The notes under the pieces were generated by a model. That model did not search any database, had not been told where the DNA came from, and worked only from the letters and a program-made list of their open reading frames with translations. The position numbers and the translations under genes are program-made. A DNA stretch of 64,000 bases from Streptomyces sp. TN58 (GTDB lineage: Bacteria; Actinomycetota; Actinomycetes; Streptomycetales; Streptomycetaceae): positions 2,909,501 to 2,973,500 of the forward strand of contig NZ_CP018870.1 in assembly GCF_001941845.1 (NCBI RefSeq), in the 5' to 3' direction. Of the stretch, positions 58,293 through 64,000 are shown piece after piece; position 1 is the first letter of the stretch; each line of letters starts with the position of its first letter.

Positions 58293-59564
58293 TCAGGCGA
58301 GGGGGAGGACCGCCGAGACTCGGAAGCCGCCCGATTCCGTCGGGCCCGAGACGAACACGCCGCCCAGCCCCAGCACCCGCTCCCGCATCCCGACCAGCCC
58401 GTTCCCGCCGCTCGGGAGGCCGACCCCGTCCGCCGCGCCCTCGGACGGCCCGTTCTCCACCTGCATCGCGACCTCGCCCTCCCGGTGGGCGACCCGCACC
58501 ACGACCCGTGCCCCCGGGGCGTGCTTGTGGCAGTTCGTGAGCGCCTCCTGCACCACCCGGTACGCCGTCTGCTCCACCTCCGCCGCGTACGCGCCCATGC
58601 CCTGTACGACCATCTCCACGGCCATTCCGGCCGCCCGCGACTGCCCGACCAGCGCCTCCAGCTCCGCGAGCGAGGGCCCGTCGTCGGCGCCGCCCACGAG
58701 GGCGACCGGACCCGCCTTCGCGGCGGGCGCCGCCGCGGCCGCCGCGACGGCCACGGCCGGCTTCGGCGCCGCCCGGAGCACGCCGAGCATCTCCCGCAGT
58801 TCCGTGAGCGCCTGCCGTCCCATGTCCCCCACCAGCGCCGCGTTCTTCGCGGCCCGGGCCGGGTCCTTCACCGCCACCGCCTCCAGCGCGGCCGCGTGCA
58901 CGACCATGAGCGACACCCGGTGGGCGACCACGTCGTGCATCTCCCGTGCGATCCGGGTCCGCTCCTCCGTACGGGCCCACTCGGCCCGCTCCTCCGCCCG
59001 GTCCGCGAGCAGCGACAGCTCCCGCTCCAGCGAGTCGGCCCGTTCCTGCAGGCTCTCCATCAGCCGCCGCCGGGCGCCGATGTAGAGGCCGAGCAGCACC
59101 GGCGGCACGGTCAGCGCGACCGCGACGAATCCGGACAGGGCGACGACCAGCGCCGGCTCGGCCTCAACGTCGCCGCGCGTCTTGAGGTACATCACGATGA
59201 AGGTCGCCACCAGCGACATCGAGGCGAGCGCCGCGATGATCCGCCGCGGCACCTCGGACGAGGCGAGCGTGTACATGCCCACGACGGACAGAAGGAACCC
59301 CGTCTCGGCCGGTGCGACGGCGATCCCCACGAGGACCACCGCGATCGGCCACCGCCGCCGCAGCACGAGCACGGCCCCCACCGCGGTCCCGAACAGCACC
59401 CCGACGGGCACGGGGATGCCCGCCTGGTGCGCGAAGCGGATCCCCTCCCACGCGCACTCCGCGGCGGAGGCCGCGGCCAGCGCGACGTCCACCACGGCAT
59501 CCCGGCGCCGCGCCCACCACAAAGGCGGACCGGCACGGCCTTGCTCTTCCCCCGTACTGGTCAT
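58293..59564 (-). CDS. NarL-type sensor histidine kinase, orphan
   Basis: A 423-residue membrane kinase. About six membrane segments (25-170) precede a dimerisation domain of the HisKA_3 type with phosphorylated His in AREMHDVVAHRVSLMVVHAA (about residue 213). The ATPase domain has the N-box variant ALTNCHKHAPG and the G-box GGNGLVGMRERV. Such kinases partner LuxR/NarL response regulators, usually adjacent. None is found on either side here, so it is an orphan or its partner is elsewhere. An Ala-rich insert (VAVAAAAAAPAAKAGPVAL) lies between the two kinase domains. Signal unknown. Confidence 0.9.
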   Translation of the reverse strand: MTSTGEEQGRAGPPLWWARRRDAVVDVALAAASAAECAWEGIRFAHQAGIPVPVGVLFGTAVGAVLVLRRRWPIAVVLVGIAVAPAETGFLLSVVGMYTLASSEVPRRIIAALASMSLVATFIVMYLKTRGDVEAEPALVVALSGFVAVALTVPPVLLGLYIGARRRLMESLQERADSLERELSLLADRAEERAEWARTEERTRIAREMHDVVAHRVSLMVVHAAALEAVAVKDPARAAKNAALVGDMGRQALTELREMLGVLRAAPKPAVAVAAAAAAPAAKAGPVALVGGADDGPSLAELEALVGQSRAAGMAVEMVVQGMGAYAAEVEQTAYRVVQEALTNCHKHAPGARVVVRVAHREGEVAMQVENGPSEGAADGVGLPSGGNGLVGMRERVLGLGGVFVSGPTESGGFRVSAVLPLA

Positions 59565-59732
59565 GCCGTCCAGCGTACGCAGCCGCCCCTACAGACCACC
59601 GACAGAACGGGCGCCGCCGCGAACTCCCGCACGGCACCGATCTTTAGCGTCGCATCGGAGGCCGGTGGTGCGGCATAGTAGGTGCCGACGACTCGACCAC
59701 AGCGAAGCAATGTCCGGTCAAGTCGTACATGA

Positions 59733-59804
59733 TCCCCTGTGGTGTAATTGGCAGCACTGAGGCTTTTGGTGCCTTATGTCCGGGTTCGAGTCCTGGCGGG
59801 GGAG
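59733..59804 (+). tRNA. tRNA-Gln(UUG)
   Basis: A 72-base tRNA. The acceptor TCCCCTG pairs with CGGGGGA, the anticodon stem GAGGC/GCCTT encloses TTTTGGT giving anticodon TTG for CAA, and the T-arm contains TTCGAGT. CCA is not encoded. It lies 110 bases upstream of glmU on the same strand. No attachment-site duplication was seen nearby. Confidence 0.92.
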
Positions 59805-59914
59805 CTTTCGCATCTTCGGGTCCTGACCGCAGCGGTCGGGACCCGGCTTCGTTTCGGGCGCCCGGGCCCCCGGTATCCTTCACGGGTCCACCCCCGAAGC
59901 CGAAGGGCACACCC

Positions 59915-61360
59915 GTGAGCGCCAACCGCCCGGCAGCCGTCGTCGTACTCGCAGCGGGTGAAGGCACCCGCATGAAGTCGGCCACACCCAAGGTTCTGCA
60001 CGAGATCTGCGGGCGCTCGCTCGTCGGTCATGTCGTCGCCGCCTCCCGCGAGCTGGACCCCGAGCACCTCGTCGTGGTCGTCGGGCACGCCCGGGAGCAG
60101 GTCACCGCACATCTCGCCGGCATCGACGCCGACGTCCGCACCGCCGTCCAGTACGAGCAGAACGGCACGGGCCACGCCGTCCGCATGGCCCTGCAGGAGC
60201 TCGGCGGGCCCGTCGACGGCACTGTGATCGTGGTCTGCGGCGACACCCCGCTGCTGACCGGGGAGACCCTGGGCCGGCTGGCGCGGACGCACGCAGCCGA
60301 CGGCAACGCCGTCACCGTGCTCACCGCCGAGGTGCCGGACTCCACCGGCTACGGCCGGATCGTGCGCGACGCCGGCGGCGCCGTGACCGCGATCGTCGAG
60401 CACAAGGACGCCACCGACTCCCAGCGCGCGATCCGCGAGATCAACTCGGGCGTCTTCGCCTTCGACGGCGCCCTCCTCGCCGACGCCCTCGGCAAGGTCC
60501 GCACCGACAACAGCCAGGGCGAGGAGTACCTCACCGACGTCCTCGGCATCCTGCGCGAGGCCGGGCACCGCGTCGGGGCGGCCGTGGGCAGCGACCACCG
60601 CCAGATCCTCGGGATCAACAACCGCGTGCAGCTCGCCGAGGCGCGCGCCCTGCTGAACGCGCGCCTGCTGGAGCAGGCCATGCTCGCGGGCGTGACGGTC
60701 GTGGACCCCGCCAGCACCCTCGTGGACGTGACCGTCACCTTCGGACAGGACGCGGTCGTGCACCCCGGCACCCAGCTCCTGGGCGCCACCCACATCGCCG
60801 AGGGCGCCGAGGTCGGCCCCAACACCCGGCTGCGGGACACGCAGGTGGGTGCGGGCGCGCGTGTCGACAACACGGTGGCCGAGAGCGCGGTCGTGGGCCC
60901 GCAGGCGAGCGTGGGGCCGTTCGCGTACCTGCGCCCGGGCACGAGCCTCGGGGCGAAGGCGAAGGCCGGTACGTACGTCGAGATGAAGAACGCGACGATC
61001 GGCGAGGGCACCAAGGTGCCGCACCTGTCGTACGTGGGCGACGCGACGATCGGCGAGTACACCAACATCGGCGCGGCGAGCGTCTTCGTGAACTACGACG
61101 GTGAGCACAAGCACCACACCACCGTCGGCTCGCATTGCAAGACGGGGTCGGACAACATGTTTGTGGCACCCGTCACCATCGGGGACGGGGCCTACACGGC
61201 CGCCGGGTCCGTGATCACGAAGGACGTGCCCCCCGGCGCGCTGGCCGTGGCCCGCGGCCAGCAGCGGAATATCGAGGGCTGGGTGGCTCGCAAGCGTCCG
61301 GGAAGCGCTGCCGCGACCGCGGCGCAGTCGGCGGCCTCGGAGGACTCCGAGCGCCCCTGA
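59915..61360 (+). CDS. glmU: Bifunctional UDP-GlcNAc pyrophosphorylase / glucosamine-1-phosphate acetyltransferase
   Basis: A 481-residue enzyme making UDP-N-acetylglucosamine for peptidoglycan. The uridyltransferase domain (1-235) has the nucleotide loop LAAGEGTRMKSATPKVLHEI and the GDTPLLTG and YGRIVRD blocks. The left-handed beta-helix acetyltransferase (about 255-455) has TVGSHCKTGSDNMFVAPVTI and GAYTAAGSVITKDVP. GTG 59915 with GAAGGG 7 bases upstream sets the start. A 25-residue Ala/Ser-rich tail is dispensable-looking. It precedes prs, matching the conserved glmU-prs-rplY-pth order in actinobacteria. Confidence 0.97.
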   Translation: MSANRPAAVVVLAAGEGTRMKSATPKVLHEICGRSLVGHVVAASRELDPEHLVVVVGHAREQVTAHLAGIDADVRTAVQYEQNGTGHAVRMALQELGGPVDGTVIVVCGDTPLLTGETLGRLARTHAADGNAVTVLTAEVPDSTGYGRIVRDAGGAVTAIVEHKDATDSQRAIREINSGVFAFDGALLADALGKVRTDNSQGEEYLTDVLGILREAGHRVGAAVGSDHRQILGINNRVQLAEARALLNARLLEQAMLAGVTVVDPASTLVDVTVTFGQDAVVHPGTQLLGATHIAEGAEVGPNTRLRDTQVGAGARVDNTVAESAVVGPQASVGPFAYLRPGTSLGAKAKAGTYVEMKNATIGEGTKVPHLSYVGDATIGEYTNIGAASVFVNYDGEHKHHTTVGSHCKTGSDNMFVAPVTIGDGAYTAAGSVITKDVPPGALAVARGQQRNIEGWVARKRPGSAAATAAQSAASEDSERP

Positions 61361-61493
61361 GGCGAACTGACCGGAAACAGGTACGTCTCGAACGGCGTAC
61401 CGTGATAGGTGCACGCAATTCGGCTGGCTCACCGTGTGCGGGACGGACGCACATGGGGGCGAGCAGCTTCAACACGTCTGAGGAGACAGTGCT

Positions 61494-62471
61494 GTGACCG
61501 GGATCAAGACGACCGGCGAGAAGAAGCTGATGCTCTTCTCCGGCCGCGCCCACCCCGAGCTGGCCGAGGAGGTCGCGCACCAGCTGGGAGTCGGCCTCGT
61601 GCCGACCAAGGCTTTCGACTTCGCCAACGGTGAGATCTACGTCCGCTTCCAGGAGTCGGCGCGTGGCGCGGACTGCTTCCTGATCCAGAGCCACACGGCT
61701 CCGATCAACAAGTGGATCATGGAGCAGCTGATCATGATCGACGCGCTGAAGCGCGCGTCGGCGCGCTCCATCACCGTGATCATCCCGTCCTACGGGTACG
61801 CCCGCCAGGACAAGAAGCACAAGGGCCGTGAGCCGATCTCGGCGCGTCTGGTGGCGGACCTGCTGAAGACCTCGGGTGCGGACCGCATCCTCACGGTCGA
61901 CCTGCACACGGACCAGATCCAGGGCTTCTTCGACGGCCCGGTGGACCACCTCTCGGCGCTGAACGTCCTCGCGGACTACGTGGGCGCCAAGGTGGACCGT
62001 ACGAAGCTGACGATCGTCTCCCCGGACGCCGGCCGTGTGCGCGTGGCGGACCGCTGGTGCGACCGGCTGGACGCGCCGCTGGCGATCGTGCACAAGCGCC
62101 GCGACAAGGACGTCGCCAACCAGGTGACGGTCCACGAGGTCGTCGGCGAGGTCAAGGGCCGCGTCTGCGTCCTGGTCGACGACATGATCGACACCGGTGG
62201 CACGATCTGCGCCGCGGCCGAGGCGCTCTTCGCGCACGGTGCGGAGGACGTGATCGTGACGGCGACGCACGGCATCCTGTCGGGCCCCGCGGCGGACCGC
62301 CTGAAGAACTCCAAGGTGAGCGAGTTCGTCTTCACGAACACCCTGCCGGACCCGTCCGACCTGGAGCTGGACAAGATCACGGTGCTCTCGATCGCCCCGA
62401 TGATCGCGCGTGCGGTGCGCGAGGTCTTCGAGGACGGTTCGGTGACGAGCCTCTTCGAGGAGCAGCAGTAG
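61494..62471 (+). CDS. prs: Ribose-phosphate pyrophosphokinase
   Basis: A 325-residue PRPP synthase transferring pyrophosphate from ATP to ribose-5-phosphate. Signature blocks are FANGEIYVRFQES, IPSYGYARQDKKHKGREPIS, the catalytic DLHTDQIQGFF (about 138-148), and the PRPP loop VLVDDMIDTGGTI (about 220-232). GTG 61494 has GAGGAG 8 bases upstream. It supplies PRPP for purine, pyrimidine, histidine and tryptophan synthesis. The 133-bp gap after glmU holds a GGTACG...CGTACC inverted repeat (61380-61401) near the likely promoter. Confidence 0.97.
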   Translation: MTGIKTTGEKKLMLFSGRAHPELAEEVAHQLGVGLVPTKAFDFANGEIYVRFQESARGADCFLIQSHTAPINKWIMEQLIMIDALKRASARSITVIIPSYGYARQDKKHKGREPISARLVADLLKTSGADRILTVDLHTDQIQGFFDGPVDHLSALNVLADYVGAKVDRTKLTIVSPDAGRVRVADRWCDRLDAPLAIVHKRRDKDVANQVTVHEVVGEVKGRVCVLVDDMIDTGGTICAAAEALFAHGAEDVIVTATHGILSGPAADRLKNSKVSEFVFTNTLPDPSDLELDKITVLSIAPMIARAVREVFEDGSVTSLFEEQQ

Positions 62472-62493
62472 TCGCTGCCGCGTAGATCCTTTT

Positions 62494-62563
62494 GAAGTGC
62501 GGCCTTCCCGCCGGGTAGACTCATGAAGTTGCTCGGCGAGGGAGGCCGCACTTCTGTGTGCGG
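62494..62563 (+). promoter_or_regulatory. Possible attenuator leader of rplY
   Basis: A 12-bp stem GAAGTGCGGCCT (62494-62505) pairs with AGGCCGCACTTC (62543-62554). The bases CCGCAC (62546-62551) can instead pair with GTGCGG (62558-62563), so two mutually exclusive hairpins are possible. The element lies 86 bases upstream of the ribosomal protein gene and 23 past prs. It could be an attenuator, or simply a prs terminator. Confidence 0.45.
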
Positions 62564-62648
62564 ACACTCCGTTATCGACGCGCTCTTCGTAGCAGGCCGT
62601 TCAGGCCGGGTGACTGTGTCCTTTTCCATCACCCCACGAGGAGTGAGC

Positions 62649-63236
62649 ATGTCCGAGGTCAAGCTTTCCGCCACCCTGCGCGACACCTTCGGCAAGGGTT
62701 CCGCCCGCCAGGCCCGTCGTGACGCCCTGACCCCCGGTGTCATCTACGGCCACGGCACCGCCCCGAAGCACGTCAACGTCGAGGCCCACGGCCTGATGAT
62801 GGCGCTGAAGACCCCGAACGTCCTGCTCTCCCTGGACATCGCGGGCGGCGGCAACGAGCTGGTCATCCCGAAGGCCGTGCAGCGCCACCCCCTCAAGCGC
62901 ACCATCTCGCACGTCGACTTCCTGATCGTCAAGAAGGGCGAGAAGGTCGTCGTCGAGGTTCCCGTCGTGACCGAGGGCGACCTGGCCGCCGGCGGCAACC
63001 TGCTGGAGACCCTGCTGACCTCGATCTCCGTCGAGACCGAGGCCACCCACATCCCGACCGAGATCACCGTCTCCATCGAGGGCCTGGAGGCCGGCGCCAC
63101 CGTGCACGCCTCCGACCTGAAGCTGCCGGCCGGCACCGCTCTGGCCGTCGACGGTGAGACCGCCGTCCTGCAGGTCGTCGCCCCGCAGGCCGAGGAGCCG
63201 GCCGCCGACGCGGAGGCCGAGGGCGCCGAGGCCTGA
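62649..63236 (+). CDS. rplY: Ribosomal protein bL25, general stress protein Ctc type
   Basis: A 195-residue two-domain bL25 (Ctc) that binds 5S rRNA in the large subunit. The N-terminal L25 domain (1-95) has FGKGSARQARRDALTPGVIY and GNELVIPKAVQRHPLKRT. The C-terminal TL5-like beta domain (about 100-175) includes VEVPVVTEGDLAAGG, followed by an acidic Ala/Glu tail. ATG 62649 is preceded by GAGGAG. The longer Ctc form is usual in actinobacteria and some stress-induced systems. Its position between prs and pth is conserved. Confidence 0.96.
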   Translation: MSEVKLSATLRDTFGKGSARQARRDALTPGVIYGHGTAPKHVNVEAHGLMMALKTPNVLLSLDIAGGGNELVIPKAVQRHPLKRTISHVDFLIVKKGEKVVVEVPVVTEGDLAAGGNLLETLLTSISVETEATHIPTEITVSIEGLEAGATVHASDLKLPAGTALAVDGETAVLQVVAPQAEEPAADAEAEGAEA

Positions 63237-63268
63237 GCCTCGCCCCTTCCTCTCAGCAGTTGCTGACC

Positions 63269-63305
63269 GACCGCCGTCCGGCTCCACTGGAGCGGGACGG
63301 CGGTC
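63269..63305 (+). terminator. Terminator after rplY
   Basis: GACCGCCGTCC (63269-63279) pairs with GGACGGCGGTC (63295-63305). An inner GCTCC/GGAGC stem encloses a 3-base loop, and GTCTTCGTT follows. It lies between rplY and pth, so pth probably has some expression of its own or depends on readthrough. Confidence 0.85.
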
Positions 63306-63341
63306 GTCTTCGTTCCGGGCGGTACGGGTAAGGAGCTTTTG

Positions 63342-63932
63342 ATGTCGGACGACGCGGCGCCCTGGTTGATCGTGGGTCTGGGCAATCCGGGTGCGGAGTA
63401 TGCCGGGAACCGCCACAACATCGGGTTCATGGTGGTCGATCTGCTGGCGGAGCGGATCGGCGGGAAGTTCAAGGCGCACAAGGCGCGAGCGCAGGTGGTG
63501 GAGGGCCGGATGGGTCCGCCGGGGCCGGCGAACCGGCGGGTGGTGCTGGCGAAGCCGATGTCGTTCATGAACCTGTCGGGTGGCCCGGTGACGGCCCTGC
63601 GGGACTTCTACAAGGTGCCGTCGGAGCGGATCGTCGCCGTCCACGACGAGCTGGACATCGACTACCCGACGCTGCGTCTGAAGCTGGGCGGCGGGGACAA
63701 CGGGCACAACGGCCTGAAGTCCATGACGAAGTCGATGGGCGCGGACTACCACCGGGTGCGGTGCGGCATCGGGCGGCCCCCGGGCCGTATGCAGGTCGCG
63801 GACTTCGTGCTGAAGGACTTCTCCTCCACGGAGCGCAAGGAGCTGGACTGGTTCGTGGACCGGGCGGCGGACGCGGTGGAGTGCCTGGTGGCGGAGGGTC
63901 TGGAGCGCGCGCAGTCGGCGTACAACGGGTAG
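63342..63932 (+). CDS. pth: Peptidyl-tRNA hydrolase
   Basis: A 196-residue enzyme releasing peptides from drop-off peptidyl-tRNAs. Family markers are [19 protein letters not shown] (catalytic His in NRHN, about residue 27), [13 protein letters not shown] and the catalytic Asp in AVHDELD (about 102). [13 protein letters not shown] follows. AAGGAG lies 6 bases before ATG 63342, which decides against the adjacent TTG 63339. Last complete gene in the window, closing the glmU-prs-rplY-pth series. Confidence 0.97.
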   Translation: MSDDAAPWLIVGLGNPGAEYAGNRHNIGFMVVDLLAERIGGKFKAHKARAQVVEGRMGPPGPANRRVVLAKPMSFMNLSGGPVTALRDFYKVPSERIVAVHDELDIDYPTLRLKLGGGDNGHNGLKSMTKSMGADYHRVRCGIGRPPGRMQVADFVLKDFSSTERKELDWFVDRAADAVECLVAEGLERAQSAYNG

Positions 63933-64000
63933 TGCGTCACGCATCTTCACAGGGGACAAGCAGCCCGGAGCAGGTCAGTTCGTGGCAAACGTGTACGCCT

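Noticed and set aside
59733..59804. tRNA-Gln considered as the attachment site of an integrated element.
   Set aside because: No duplicate of the tRNA 3' end and no integrase or phage gene were found on either side.
63982..64000. A GTG near the right edge that might start another plus-strand gene.
   Set aside because: Only six codons are visible, too few to support a gene.

Overview
The window is a stretch of core chromosome from a Streptomyces or close relative. The coding sequence is very GC-rich with strongly G/C-biased third positions. It has Streptomyces hallmarks: a bldA-type tRNA-Leu for UUA, an actinobacterial eno-divIC-DUF501-ppx block, Rpf muralytic enzymes behind a c-di-AMP riboswitch, a FilP-like coiled-coil protein and SUKH-family proteins. 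Gene order resembles what I recall of the S. coelicolor chromosome around eno and mfd, and in part the M. tuberculosis pth-rplY-prs-glmU-mfd-mazG-eno region. No phage genes, insertion sequences or CRISPR arrays were found.

Layout. 1-1121: the end of a cell-surface pair, a secreted protein with hexapeptide repeats and an LPQTG-anchored protein. 1235-6829: a histidine-utilisation operon, hutU, an M20 amidohydrolase, hutF and hutI, with overlapping junctions. 6927-11512: a PLP decarboxylase-fold enzyme, a TetR regulator facing a FAD monooxygenase across an array of operator-like repeats, an RpiR-type regulator and a small membrane protein. 11513-12188: a repeat-filled gap with a 141-bp tandem array. 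12189-18988: cystathionine beta-synthase, an SGNH hydrolase, a thiolase, small conserved proteins and a Bax-inhibitor-1 protein. 19198-19279: tRNA-Leu(UAA), bldA.

19715-26100: a MacB-like ABC transporter, a cyclopropane synthase-like methyltransferase and a type II NADH dehydrogenase with two Rex-like operators upstream. 26712-30134: ppx, DUF501, divIC/ftsB and eno. 30413-32612: two Rpf-type muralytic enzymes. 32701-35338: a P450 divergent from a flavohaemoglobin. 35382-43200: mazG, a SurA-like lipoprotein, a soluble Ser/Thr kinase with a TPR-like tail coupled to a membrane protein, and mfd.

43489-59564 looks accessory. It holds a DUF2079 membrane protein, a second ABC pair paralogous to the first, an MFS exporter, a membrane protein with the only in-frame TTA codon I found in the window, a FilP-like protein, a four-gene toxin/immunity-domain locus (two deaminase-like domains, a WHH-type nuclease-like domain, YrhB/Imm35 and SUKH-1, -3 and -4 domains), a large nested inverted repeat and an orphan histidine kinase. 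59733-63932 returns to core genes: tRNA-Gln, glmU, prs, rplY/ctc (with a possible attenuator leader) and pth.

The most unusual item is the toxin/immunity-domain locus at 52531-57500. Three toxin-like enzyme folds and four immunity-type folds are packed into four genes, two of them as fusions, with no secretion signal visible.
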